Notes under the pieces: generated by a model
What the model was told of the DNA's origin: nothing
Database searches by the model: none
What the model saw: the letters and a program-made list of their open reading frames with translations, nothing else
Made by a program: the position numbers and the translations under genes
Assembly (NCBI RefSeq): GCF_901686465.1
Contig: NZ_LR594487.1
Coordinates: forward strand, 3,390,510-3,454,509
DNA: 64,000 nucleotides
Origin: Halorubrum sp. DM2
GTDB lineage: Archaea > Halobacteriota > Halobacteria > Halobacteriales > Haloferacaceae
Direction of reading: 5' to 3'
Part shown: piece by piece, positions 25,817-35,081 of the stretch
Layout: each line of letters begins with the position of its first letter
Position numbering within the stretch: position 1 is the stretch's first letter

Positions 25817-26217
25817 CAGGGTCCCCCGAGGAGGTCCGCGTCGCCGGGTACCAGCCACTCGCGGTGCGCGTAGTAGAGGAGCGCGACCGGCGGCGCGGGC
25901 AGCGCGACGAGCGCGTAGATCCACTTGAAGAGACCGAGGTCGACGACGCGCCGCTCCGCGAGCGAGAGCGCGTCGAGCAGCAGCGTCGCGGTCGCCAGCG
26001 GCGCGAGCAGGTAGCCGTGCGCGAAGCCGACGGTCGCACCGATCGGCGTCTCGGGCGTCAGGAACGCCCAGTCGACCGCGTACAGGAGCGTCCAAGCGAC
26101 GACCGTCGCGGCGAGCGCGGCGAGCCACGGGCCGTCGAAGCGCCGGTCGGGGGCGTCCGACGAGCCGGTCGGATCGCCCTCGGGCGGCTCGGCCGCCGAT
26201 TCCGCGCGCGTGTTCAT
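25816..26217 (-). CDS. membrane protein, unknown function, coupled to the MOSC gene
   Basis: 133 residues, with a polar N-terminus of about 28 residues then three or four helices (around 30-48, 62-82 and 96-118). The C-terminus is short and cytoplasmic-like. No cofactor-binding motif stands out. The one-base overlap with the MOSC gene suggests a joint role, but I do not recognise the family. Confidence 0.7.
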   Translation of the reverse strand: MNTRAESAAEPPEGDPTGSSDAPDRRFDGPWLAALAATVVAWTLLYAVDWAFLTPETPIGATVGFAHGYLLAPLATATLLLDALSLAERRVVDLGLFKWIYALVALPAPPVALLYYAHREWLVPGDADLLGGP

Positions 26218-26314
26218 GGGCGAACTGAGCGCCGAACGCTAATCAACGCCCGGGTGGCGACGGGCGTCGCTGGGGATCCCGCTCGGAATCTTCGGAATCT
26301 CGGGAGCTTCCGGG

Positions 26315-27232
<918 letters not shown>

Positions 27233-27329
27233 TACCCGACCGAACGCGACCGCGACCCAAAGGCCCCGCGGACTGCGGCAATCGATGTCGGCCGGGAGGA
27301 CCGTGACACGGAACACTGCGGTGGCGCGC

Positions 27330-27650
27330 GCCTCCGAGCGGTCGCCCCCGGCGACCGCGACGGAGCGCCGCGCGAGGGAGTCGGTCGCCGGAGCGAAGCG
27401 GAGGCGACCGACGAGGCTGGGGAGGTGTGAGGTGCTGTGCGGGGCGGTGCGGGGTGGGACTCGAAGGGGCAGCCGCGAGGCGGACAGAGGCGACGCAAGC
27501 ACCGCAACGAGTGAGCGGAGCGAACGAGTGAGGAGCGCAGCGAGCGTCTATCCGCCTCGCGGCTGGGGCTTCGGCGGTCTCCCTCGCAGAGTCATTCGCG
27601 GCGAAAACACTCATGTACAGCCGATCGACTGAGGCTTCGGCGATCCCAGT
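27330..27650. repeat. dispersed structured repeat, copy B, with two degenerate tandem units
   Basis: 27330-27575 matches copy A (14931-15175). Stem I: GCGGTCGCC (27338-27346) and GGCGACCGC (27350-27358). Stem II: GTCGGTCGCC (27380-27389) and GGCGACCGAC (27403-27412), perfect here. Stem III: AGCCGCGAGGCGGA (27471-27484) and TCCGCCTCGCGGCT (27551-27564), 14 bp. At the eleventh pair of stem III copy A has G-C and copy B has C-G, a compensatory change. Two units of the CTGGGGCTTCGG family follow at 27559 and 27625. The gap 27233-27751 holds no protein gene I can support. Confidence 0.75.
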
Positions 27651-27751
27651 CGCGTCGATCAGCGATTCGTATCCGTGCGCGTCGCGGACGACCGTGACTC
27701 CGATTTGCCACCGACGCGCCGTTTACGTGCCTCGGAGACGTACAGCCAGCT

Positions 27752-28138
27752 ATGACGCTCGAAACACTCGCGCCCGCCGACGACCTCGACGCGGACGCGT
27801 TCGACGAAGCAGTCCTCGACGCCTTAACCGCGGACGACTACGTCTTCAAGGTGTGGGGCGGCGACTGGTGCGGCGACTGCCAGCGACAGCTGCCCGCGTT
27901 CGGTGCCGCGCTCGCGGCCGCCGGCGTCCCGGACGACCGCATCGAGGCGTTCCCGGTCGTGAAGGGACCGAACGGCAAGGAGGGGGAGTTCGTCGACGAG
28001 TACGACATCGAGCTGATCCCGACCGTCGTCGTCGAGGACGCGGACGGCGAGGAGCTGGCGCGGTTCGTCGAGGAGGAAGACGTCTCCATCGCGAAGTTCC
28101 TAGCGCGGCAGCTCGCGGACGTCGAAGCGACCGCCTGA
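27752..28138 (+). CDS. thioredoxin-like protein
   Basis: 128 residues. A thioredoxin fold with the active-site motif WCGDCQ after the VFKVWGGD strand, and the cis-proline in IELIPTVVV. The dipeptide between the Cys is Gly-Asp rather than Gly-Pro, which changes redox potential and places it with the haloarchaeal thioredoxin-family proteins rather than classic TrxA. No signal peptide, so cytoplasmic. Convergent with the small membrane protein gene that follows. Confidence 0.85.
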   Translation: MTLETLAPADDLDADAFDEAVLDALTADDYVFKVWGGDWCGDCQRQLPAFGAALAAAGVPDDRIEAFPVVKGPNGKEGEFVDEYDIELIPTVVVEDADGEELARFVEEEDVSIAKFLARQLADVEATA

Positions 28139-28166
28139 GCGGACGGCGGGGAGCCGTCTCCGGCGG

Positions 28167-28382
28167 TCAGTCGTCCTCCGCGTTCACGTCGCCAACGTAG
28201 TAGAGAACGGTCATCACGACGCCCATCGTGACCGCGTAGACCGTCGTCGACGTGTCGAGGACGACCCCGACCGCGAGAACCGACGCGATCACCACGACGC
28301 CCGTGAGGAGCGCGTAGCGTAGTCTGGAGAGTCCGCGCGCCCAGTCGTCGGCGCGGCGGTACAGTTGACGGGGACCTGTCAT
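28167..28382 (-). CDS. small membrane protein, unknown function
   Basis: 71 residues. A basic, amphipathic N-terminus ([19 protein letters not shown]) precedes two membrane helices (about 24-43 and 46-63) and a short acidic tail. Likely a conserved haloarchaeal protein of unknown role. The gene sits between two convergent/divergent neighbours and has no obvious partner. Confidence 0.6.
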   Translation of the reverse strand: MTGPRQLYRRADDWARGLSRLRYALLTGVVVIASVLAVGVVLDTSTTVYAVTMGVVMTVLYYVGDVNAEDD

Positions 28383-28410
28383 ACCCTCGGCCTCTCACGG
28401 GACCGACGAC

Positions 28411-28471
28411 TATCTTCCGGTCGACCCGCGATCCTCCGGTCGACCCGCGATCCTCCGGCCGACCCCGACGC
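28411..28471. repeat. three tandem 19-20-bp repeats
   Basis: Units of the form ATCCTCCGGTCGACCCGCG recur three times in the gap before the ThuA gene, the last one diverging. Simple slippage-type repeat; no function visible. Confidence 0.65.
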
Positions 28472-28510
28472 GGGGCGAGCGCTCAAGTCCCTCCGCCGTC
28501 CACGCGGCGT

Positions 28511-29254
28511 ATGGCACGCGTCACGGTCTGGAACGAGTACCGACACGAGCGCGAGAGCGACGTCGTCGCGGACGTCTACCCCGACGGGATCCACGCCGTC
28601 GTCGCCGAGGCGCTCCGCGAGGGCGGCCACGAGGTCCGCACCGCGACCCTCGACGAGGGGCCGGACCACGGGCTCACCGAATCCGTTCTCGACGACACGG
28701 ACGTGCTCGTCTGGTGGGGCCACGCCGCCCACGACGAGGTGCGCGACGCGGTCGCCGACCGGGTCCACGAACACGTTCTCGACGGGACGGGCCTTATCGT
28801 CCTCCACTCCGCGCACTACTCGAAGATATTCAAGAAGCTCATGGGTACCAGCTGTTCGCTGAAGTGGCGCGAGGCCGCCGAGCGCGAGCGGCTGTGGACG
28901 ATCGAGCCGAGCCACCCGATCGCGGACGGAATCGGCGAGACGATCGAACTCGACGAGACCGAGATGTACGGCGAGCGCTTCGACGTGCCAGCCCCCGACA
29001 CGCTCGTCTTTACCTCCTGGTTCGAGGGCGGCGAGACGTTCCGCTCCGGCTGCTGTTACCGCCGCGGGAGCGGGAAGGTGTTCTACTTCCGACCGGGCCA
29101 CGAGACGTACCCGATCTACTACGACGAAGACGTTCGGCAGGTGCTGCGGAACGCGGTCGACTGGGCGGCTCCGGGCGACGGACCGACGCCGACGTTCGGC
29201 AACGCGGAGCCGCGGGAGGAAATCGACACGGGCGACGACCGGACGGTCCACTAG
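28511..29254 (+). CDS. ThuA-like (trehalose utilization) domain protein
   Basis: 247 residues. A flavodoxin/class I glutamine amidotransferase-like fold typical of Thu[11 protein letters not shown] at the start, the [12 protein letters not shown] strand, [13 protein letters not shown] with the conserved His, [12 protein letters not shown], and [14 protein letters not shown] near the end. ThuA of Rhizobium is named for trehalose breakdown through 3-keto intermediates, but the archaeal proteins have not been shown to do this. The trehalase locus is 16 kb away, so the link is only by name. Confidence 0.8.
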   Translation: MARVTVWNEYRHERESDVVADVYPDGIHAVVAEALREGGHEVRTATLDEGPDHGLTESVLDDTDVLVWWGHAAHDEVRDAVADRVHEHVLDGTGLIVLHSAHYSKIFKKLMGTSCSLKWREAAERERLWTIEPSHPIADGIGETIELDETEMYGERFDVPAPDTLVFTSWFEGGETFRSGCCYRRGSGKVFYFRPGHETYPIYYDEDVRQVLRNAVDWAAPGDGPTPTFGNAEPREEIDTGDDRTVH

Positions 29255-29278
29255 CGCGGGACCGTCGGGCTCCGGGCC

Positions 29279-29947
29279 TCAAGCCACGTCGCGCAGCTCC
29301 ATGAACGCGGACATCATCGCCGACTCGGCCTTCCGGAGGTGTTCGGACGCGGTGCTCGGAGCGGCGTCGATCCGGTCGGCGACCTCCTCGACGGTCCCCG
29401 ATCGGGGGGAGTCGTAGTATCCGGTCTCGACGGCGGCCGCGAGCGCGTCGAACTGGCGGTCGGTCAGCTCCGGATCGAAGAGGTCCTGTCGCCAGTCGTA
29501 CTCGCCGATCCGGAGGACGTCGCTCGCGATCCGGTCCGGGAGCTCGGCGAGCGCGTCTCCGAGCGGTCCGCGTTCCCCGATCAGCGTCAGGCGCACGATT
29601 CCGCTCGGTCGGAAATCGACCGGCGGGACGACGACGATGCCGGTCCGCTGGAGCGGATCGAACATCGCTTCGTCGACCGCGTCGCGCCGCTGCGTGAGGA
29701 AGACGTAGTAGCCGTCGTCGTCGATCCGGGTGACCTCGTACTCCCGGATCCGGTCGACCGCCCGCAGCGCGTCGGTGTAGACGTCGATGTCCCCCTCGAC
29801 GTAGAACAGGAACGTGTCGGCGGTCTCGTCGAGGATGGTGCCCTGTAGCAGGACGTCCCGTTCCACGGCGTCGGACTCGTCGACGAGCCGGTGCATGGGA
29901 TGCATGAGGTCCGGCGGGTAGCGGAGTTCGAGCCGGAGGTATTTCAC
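29279..29947 (-). CDS. HTH-10 family transcription regulator
   Basis: 222 residues. The C-terminal 55 residues form the HTH-10 (Bat-type) DNA-binding domain: LTDRQFDALAAAVETGYYD, then TVEEVADRIDAAPSTASEHL with the recognition helix. The N-terminal 160 residues look like the small-molecule/protein sensing part common to this haloarchaeal family. It is divergent from the nuoCD gene, and a TATA element lies between them, so it may regulate that gene; this is an inference. Confidence 0.85.
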   Translation of the reverse strand: MKYLRLELRYPPDLMHPMHRLVDESDAVERDVLLQGTILDETADTFLFYVEGDIDVYTDALRAVDRIREYEVTRIDDDGYYVFLTQRRDAVDEAMFDPLQRTGIVVVPPVDFRPSGIVRLTLIGERGPLGDALAELPDRIASDVLRIGEYDWRQDLFDPELTDRQFDALAAAVETGYYDSPRSGTVEEVADRIDAAPSTASEHLRKAESAMMSAFMELRDVA

Positions 29948-29970
29948 GTCGCGCAGTGACGCCGGCGTGG

Positions 29971-29978
29971 TTATAAAT
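29971..29978. promoter_or_regulatory. shared TATA element between regulator and nuoCD
   Basis: TTATAAAT in an 84-bp gap. On the minus strand it lies about 25 bp before the regulator ATG at 29947, ideal for a leaderless mRNA. On the plus strand it would give a leader of about 30 nt before the nuoCD ATG at 30032. It is the only strong TATA-like motif in the gap. Confidence 0.5.
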
Positions 29979-30031
29979 GCCCGTACTGAGCCGGCAGAAG
30001 CCTCGGGAGTCGCGGCCGCGTCCCTCCGCGT

Positions 30032-31687
30032 ATGTCGACCGAGCTGCTGCGCGACCCCGACGAGGGCGACGGAACGACGGACCCGTTCTCGCCGGTCCGC
30101 GAGTCAGTGACGGGACGCGAGGAGCATCTGAACGCCCCGGCCGCCCGGATTCGACCGGACGCGGTACGGGAGGTGCTCTCCACGCTGCGAGACGAGGGCG
30201 GCTACGACCACCTCGCCTGCGTCACCGCACAGGAGTACGAGGGCCGGTACGAGTCGATCTACCACCTGCGCTCGTACGACGATCCGACCAGAGAGGTCAG
30301 CGTCGTCGTTCCCGCCGACACGGACGACCCGGTCTCGGAGTCCGCGACACCAGTGTTCCGCACGGCGGACTGGCACGAGCGCGAGGCGTACGACCTCGTC
30401 GGGATCGAGTACGACGACCACCCTGATCTCCGACGGATACTGCTTCCCGAGACGTGGCAGGGCCACCCGCTCTCGTCGGAGTACGACGCAGAGCGGCCGC
30501 AGATCGTCTCGCTGTCCGAGAACGAACCGATCGAGCCGGGGTCGTCGGCGTCGGCCGGGAGCGACACCATGCTGCTCAACATCGGGCCGCACCACCCGGC
30601 CACGCACGGGGTCCTCCACCTCCAAGTGACCCTCGACGGCGAGACCGTGGTCGGCGTCGAGCCGGACATCGGATACATCCACCGCTGCGAGGAGCAGATG
30701 GCCCAGTCCGGCACGTACCGCCACCAGATCATGCCGTACCCCGACCGGTGGGACTGGGGCGGTGGCGGCCTGCTCAACGAGTGGGCCTACGCGCGCGTCG
30801 CCGAGGACCTCGCGGACATCGAGGTGCCCGAGTACGCGCAGGTGATCCGGACGATGGCCGCCGAGCTGAGCCGGATCCTCTCGCACATGCTGGCGATGGG
30901 CGCGTACGCCCTCGACGTGATCGGGGACTTCACCGCGACGTTCATGTACGCCATTCAGGAGCGCGAACGGGTTCAGGACCTACTGGAGGATCTGACCGGT
31001 CAACGGCTGATGTTCAACTACTTCCGGCTCGGGGGCGTCGCGTGGGACTTCCCGGAACCCAGAGAGGAGTTCCTGCGCGGGATCCGCGAGTACCTCGACG
31101 GCCTCCCGCGTCGCATCGAGGAGTACCACGACCTGCTGACGCGGAACGAGATACTACAGCTCCGCACGGTCGACACCGGGACGCTCCCGCCGTCGGTCGC
31201 GAAGGAGTACGGGACGACCGGCCCGGTGCTCAGGGGCTCGGGGGTCGACTACGACCTGCGCCGCGACGACCCGTACGGGTACTACGACGAGCTCGACTGG
31301 GACGTCGTCACCGAGGACGGCTGCGACAACTACAGTCGGCTCCTCGTCCGGATGCGCGAAGTCGAGGAGTCCGCGACGATCATCGAACAGTGCGTCGACC
31401 TACTCGACGACTGGCCGGAAGACGAGCGCACCGTTCAGGCGAACATCCCCCGCACCGTCCGTCCGGACGACGACACCGAGGTCTACCGCGCCGTCGAGGC
31501 CGCGAAAGGGGAACTCGGCATCTACGTCCGCGCCGACGGAACGGACAAGCCGGCGCGGTTCAAGATCCGCGGCCCGTCGTTCTCAAACCTTCAGGCGCTC
31601 CCCGAGATGGCCGAGGGCGAGTCGATCCCGGACCTGATCGCGTCGCTGGGGAGCCTCGATACGATCATGGGCGAGGTCGATCGCTAA
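30032..31687 (+). CDS. nuoCD: fused NADH-dehydrogenase-like subunit NuoCD, stand-alone gene
   Basis: 551 residues. Residues 1 to about 165 match the 30-kDa NuoC subunit (TADWHEREAYDLVGIEYDDHPDLRRILL) and the rest matches the 49-kDa NuoD subunit, with IGPHHPATHGVL, GYIHRCEEQMAQ, RTMAAELSRILSHML, and the usual ending GSLDTIMGEVDR. NuoCD forms the quinone-proximal part of respiratory complex I on the cytoplasmic side. No other nuo gene is beside it, unlike the normal nuoA-N operon. It is intact, so it is either a second copy or a relocated one. Confidence 0.92.
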   Translation: MSTELLRDPDEGDGTTDPFSPVRESVTGREEHLNAPAARIRPDAVREVLSTLRDEGGYDHLACVTAQEYEGRYESIYHLRSYDDPTREVSVVVPADTDDPVSESATPVFRTADWHEREAYDLVGIEYDDHPDLRRILLPETWQGHPLSSEYDAERPQIVSLSENEPIEPGSSASAGSDTMLLNIGPHHPATHGVLHLQVTLDGETVVGVEPDIGYIHRCEEQMAQSGTYRHQIMPYPDRWDWGGGGLLNEWAYARVAEDLADIEVPEYAQVIRTMAAELSRILSHMLAMGAYALDVIGDFTATFMYAIQERERVQDLLEDLTGQRLMFNYFRLGGVAWDFPEPREEFLRGIREYLDGLPRRIEEYHDLLTRNEILQLRTVDTGTLPPSVAKEYGTTGPVLRGSGVDYDLRRDDPYGYYDELDWDVVTEDGCDNYSRLLVRMREVEESATIIEQCVDLLDDWPEDERTVQANIPRTVRPDDDTEVYRAVEAAKGELGIYVRADGTDKPARFKIRGPSFSNLQALPEMAEGESIPDLIASLGSLDTIMGEVDR

Positions 31688-31905
31688 CCCGGCCTATCGC
31701 TAACCCGGTCGCCCTTCGAACGAGCCAGCGGCTCGCGAGTGTAGAGCGACCGCCGCTACGGCGCGGACGTTGAAAGGCGACCGCCTCACGCGAACGCGAG
31801 ACGACCGGTTGTGTCGCACGCCGGCGGCCGGTCGAATAGGCGTCGGCCGCGCCCGTATATAAACCCTCGTTCACGGGACTGCGAGAGACCGGCGGAGGCG
31901 TCCCG
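31688..31905. other. intergenic region with an unpaired TATA-like motif
   Basis: 218 bp between convergent genes. It begins with a short duplication (CTATCGCTAACCCGG twice, 31678-31707 region). GTATATAAAC at 31855-31864 looks like a TATA box on either strand but no coding start follows on either side. A small RNA or antisense transcript is possible; nothing else is seen. Confidence 0.4.
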
Positions 31906-32766
31906 TCAGTCCGGCCGGTGGACCTCGCCGTCGCGCGAGTCGGCGTCCTTCCGACGGACCGCGGCCGCCGCGTTGTTCGCGTCGTAGCCGAAGAACACGT
32001 CCTTCGCGTACGTCTCCGCGACCTCGGTCGCGTGGATCAGGTCGTCGACGTCGACGTCGACGGCGTACAGCTCCAGCGAGAACGGCGTCTCCGGCGGCGC
32101 GCCGTGGAGGTCGTAGTCGCCGCCGAGCCGCGACCGGAACCCCCGAGCGATCGTCTCCAGCCAGTAGGTCGTCGCGTACGCCGTGTCGTACAGCGGGACG
32201 ACGAACTCGTCGACGTGGTCGGCCAACCGGTCGAGGTCGAGACCGGCGCGCTCGTAGAGGTGGTCCGGGTAGGGATCGGGGTACAGCGTGAGCAGCAGGC
32301 GACCGGGGACCAACTCCGCCGCCTCGGCGACAAACTCGGTGATGACGTCGGCGCGCCAGTCGGCGAACTCGTCGCGGTCGCTCTCGGCGAACAGGCGCTC
32401 ACAGCGGTCGCAGTGACAGAACCCCTCGCGGGGGAACCCCACGTCGTCGAGGCGCACGTCGCCGTTCGCGGCGGCGCAGTCCGCGATGATCTCCAGCAGC
32501 CCCTCGCGGTACTCCGGGTGGGTCGGGCAGATGTACGCCCAGTCGAAGTACTCGCGGTCGCGGGTCGCCGGCTCGCCGCGCTCGTCGACCGGAACGAGGT
32601 CCTCGTTCTCGCTCGCGGCGGCGTTGTCGCCGAAACACGACACCATGTTCACGGCGTTCGGCAGGGGCTCGGCCGCGCGGCCCGTGACGTCTTTGACCTC
32701 GTAGAAGCCGAGGTCGAACGGCTCCATGTCGACCTCGTCGGCGTTGCGCGTGACGACCCCGTACAT
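31906..32766 (-). CDS. TIM-barrel glycoside-hydrolase-like protein, unknown function
   Basis: 286 residues. The sequence has strands and motifs typical of GH-like TIM barrels: VNMVSCFGDN, YICPTHPEYREGLLEIIAD, then DVRLDDVGFP with two acidic residues, followed by a compact Cys set (GFCHCDRCERLF) and later LLTLYPDPYP and EFVVPLYDTAYA. The CxCxxC set may bind a metal. No signal peptide, so cytoplasmic. Similar folds occur in putative glycosidases acting on unusual sugars, but I cannot assign a substrate. Confidence 0.6.
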   Translation of the reverse strand: MYGVVTRNADEVDMEPFDLGFYEVKDVTGRAAEPLPNAVNMVSCFGDNAAASENEDLVPVDERGEPATRDREYFDWAYICPTHPEYREGLLEIIADCAAANGDVRLDDVGFPREGFCHCDRCERLFAESDRDEFADWRADVITEFVAEAAELVPGRLLLTLYPDPYPDHLYERAGLDLDRLADHVDEFVVPLYDTAYATTYWLETIARGFRSRLGGDYDLHGAPPETPFSLELYAVDVDVDDLIHATEVAETYAKDVFFGYDANNAAAAVRRKDADSRDGEVHRPD

Positions 32767-32898
32767 GGAGCCGGCTACGGGACAGGTCGGTAAAAACGGA
32801 CGGTATCGCGGCGTCGGCGCGCGATACGAGCCGGCGTCAGTGGTTCGGCGGACGATGCGGGTCGGCGCGCGATGCGGCTCTCGGAGGGAGCGGCGCGG

Positions 32899-32994
32899 TT
32901 ACTCGACTTCGACCGGCTGCTTGTCGCCGGCGAAGAGGAAGTACGCGAGCGCGACGAGCGACAGCACGAGGACGAGCTTGGCTTTCTTGCTCAT
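32899..32994 (-). CDS. 31-residue single-helix membrane microprotein
   Basis: ATG at 32994 to TAA at 32899 encodes a basic start (MSKKAK), one hydrophobic helix (LVLVLSLVALAYFLFAG) and a charged tail (DKQPVEVE). Codon use is typical of the neighbourhood, with G or C at nearly every third position. The basic-in orientation predicts an N-in single-pass protein. The gene is too short for usual annotation. Function unknown. Confidence 0.6.
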   Translation of the reverse strand: MSKKAKLVLVLSLVALAYFLFAGDKQPVEVE

Positions 32995-33086
32995 GTCTCC
33001 CACGTCGGGCGGCGGGCGCTAAAATCTACCGGAGTGCGAGACGGTCGCGGAGAGCGCGAGGCGTCGCGTAGTGAGAGAGGATCGTC

Positions 33087-33545
33087 TCAGACGTCGATGT
33101 GGTCGGCGATGTCCGCGCGCAGGATCGTCGCGCAGTAGTCGCAGCGCACGCCGTCGGCGACGACGTCGAACCGGGTCTCGATCGGTTCGTCGGCGTTGGT
33201 GATGCAGTTGCGGTTCGGACAGGAGAGCACGCCCGTCACGCTGTCCGGGCGGGTGACGCGGTTCTTCTCGACGACCTCGAAGTCGCGGACGATGTTGATC
33301 GTCGCCTCGGGCGCGATGAGCGACAGGACGTCGACTTCCGACTGCGACAGCTCTCGGTCCTCGACTTTCACGATGTCCTTGCGCCCGAGGCGGTCGGAGG
33401 GGACGTTCATCCCGACCGAGACGCCGAACCCCTCGGAGCCGTCGATGCCTAAGATCGCGAGGACGTTCAGCGCCTGTCCGCCCTCGACGTGGTCGATGAC
33501 GGTGCCGTCGCGGATCTTCGAGACGCGGAGTTCGTGCTCGCTCAT
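33087..33545 (-). CDS. pyrI: aspartate carbamoyltransferase regulatory chain
   Basis: 152 residues. N-terminal allosteric domain ([26 protein letters not shown]) that binds nucleotides, and a C-terminal zinc domain with the four Cys in CPNRNC and CDYC. It assembles with PyrB into the allosteric ATCase of pyrimidine synthesis. Its ATG overlaps the pyrB stop by 4 bases, so translation is coupled. Confidence 0.95.
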   Translation of the reverse strand: MSEHELRVSKIRDGTVIDHVEGGQALNVLAILGIDGSEGFGVSVGMNVPSDRLGRKDIVKVEDRELSQSEVDVLSLIAPEATINIVRDFEVVEKNRVTRPDSVTGVLSCPNRNCITNADEPIETRFDVVADGVRCDYCATILRADIADHIDV

Positions 33546-34486
33546 CGGTCTACCTCCATGCCTTCGGCGGCCTCGGCGTTCTCCATGAGCGTGTCGAGCA
33601 GCGCCATCCGCACCGGGACCCCGTTGTGCGCCTGCTGGAAGTAGCGCGCGTGGTCGGTCTCGTCGACGTCGGGCGCGATCTCGTCGACGCGGGGGAGCGG
33701 GTGCATCACGGTGAGGTCGTCGGGCGCGTCCGCGAGGGTGTCGGCATCGATCTGGTACTCGCCCGCGACGCGGTGGTACTCGTTTTCGTCCGGGAACCGT
33801 TCCTTCTGGATCCGGGTGACGTACAGCACGTCGAGTTCGTCGAGGACGGGTTCGAGCTCCTCGTGTTCGCGGACCTGCGCGCCCGTCTCGTGGAGGTCGA
33901 ACCGGACCGACCGCGGGAGCCGCAGCGACTCGGGGCTGATGAAGTGTTGGTTGACGTCGAAGTTCGTCAGCGCGGCGGCCAGCGAGTGGACCGTCCGCCC
34001 GTACTTCAGGTCGCCCATGATCCCGATCGTGAGGTCGTCGAGCCCGTGGTCCTCGCGGATGGTGTGGAGATCGAGGAGCGTCTGGGAGGGGTGTTGGCCC
34101 GCGCCGTCGCCCGCGTTGACCACGGGGACGTCGACGCGCTCGCCGGCCAGCGTCGCCGCGCCCTCGCTGGGGTGCCGGAGGACGATGGCGTCCGCGTACC
34201 CCTCGATGACGCGGACGGTGTCAGACAGCGACTCGCCCTTCGAGACCGACGAGGAGTCGACGTCGCCCATGTCGATGGTGTTCATCCCGAGACGTTTGGC
34301 CGCGCTGTCGAAGCTCATTCGGGTGCGCGTGCTCGGCTCGAAAAAGCAGAGCGCGAGCACGCGGCCCGCGTGCCGGTCCGCGTAGGCGGCCGGGTCGTCG
34401 GCGACCGCTCGGGCCCGGTCGAGTACGGTCTCGATGTCATCCCGCGAGAGCTGGGTCGCGGTGATGAGGTGGTCCTGTCGCATCAT
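33542..34486 (-). CDS. pyrB: aspartate carbamoyltransferase catalytic chain
   Basis: 314 residues. Transfers the carbamoyl group from carbamoyl phosphate to aspartate. The phosphate-binding [12 protein letters not shown], the catalytic-loop region [11 protein letters not shown], the Asp-domain [12 protein letters not shown] and the C-terminal HPLPRVDEI are all present. Two adjacent ATGs (34486 and 34483) are possible starts. Forms an operon with pyrI. Upstream, 34487-34663 carries an ACCGCC/GGCGG inverted repeat near 34557-34575 whose role is unclear. Confidence 0.95.
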   Translation of the reverse strand: MMRQDHLITATQLSRDDIETVLDRARAVADDPAAYADRHAGRVLALCFFEPSTRTRMSFDSAAKRLGMNTIDMGDVDSSSVSKGESLSDTVRVIEGYADAIVLRHPSEGAATLAGERVDVPVVNAGDGAGQHPSQTLLDLHTIREDHGLDDLTIGIMGDLKYGRTVHSLAAALTNFDVNQHFISPESLRLPRSVRFDLHETGAQVREHEELEPVLDELDVLYVTRIQKERFPDENEYHRVAGEYQIDADTLADAPDDLTVMHPLPRVDEIAPDVDETDHARYFQQAHNGVPVRMALLDTLMENAEAAEGMEVDR

Positions 34487-34663
34487 CCGAGAAGGGCATC
34501 GGCAGTATCTTGAATCCCTCGGCTCGGAACGCGAAACCGATATTCACGGACGTGAACACCGCCGAGGCGGCGGTTTCGAGATCCGTAATTCGGGTGGTCG
34601 CGGCCCCGGTCCGAGTCCGCGCTCGCCGTCGCGCCTAAGCGTTCGCGGCACAAACGGACGGTC

Positions 34664-34981
34664 ATGTCCGAAAACGATCCGGCCGACCTGCTGCCGAACG
34701 ACCGCGTGAAGCAGGCGGCCCTCGACGGCGAGGTGACGCAGCTCCACCGCGGGAACCGGTACGGCGACGAGGGCGACACCTTCGAGATCGACGGCGTCGC
34801 CTTCGAACTGACCGAGGTGACCGAGCGCACGCTCGGCGACATGACGGACGCGGACGCGAAACGCGAGGGGTCGCCGTCGCTTTCGGCGTACAAGGAGCGA
34901 ATGGTCAAGGCGCACGGCGGGAGCTTCGACTGGGACGACGACGCGGACGTGGTCCGACACCGGTTCGAGCGGGTCGAGTGA
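34664..34981 (+). CDS. ASCH-domain protein
   Basis: 105 residues. The fold is that of small ASCH (PUA-like) proteins: NDRVKQAALDGEVTQLHRGNRYGDEG, the strand IDGVAFELTEVTERTLGDM, and the C-terminal helix KEGSPSLSAYKERMVK-like region. ASCH domains are expected to bind RNA or act as amidohydrolases, but the archaeal role is not known. Divergent from pyrB. Confidence 0.8.
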   Translation: MSENDPADLLPNDRVKQAALDGEVTQLHRGNRYGDEGDTFEIDGVAFELTEVTERTLGDMTDADAKREGSPSLSAYKERMVKAHGGSFDWDDDADVVRHRFERVE

Positions 34982-35046
34982 GGACGCCCCGCTGGCCTCC
35001 GCTGTCGGCACCGCCGGCGACCTGTCAGCCGTTACGACCGTATCCC

Positions 35047-35056
35047 ATTATTTATG
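35047..35056 (+). promoter_or_regulatory. TATA-like element upstream of the fatty-acid transporter gene
   Basis: ATTATTTATG lies about 30 bp before the ATG at 35082, consistent with a leaderless transcript. Confidence 0.45.
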
Positions 35057-35081
35057 CTGTAGGATACTGGATACGGAGCGT

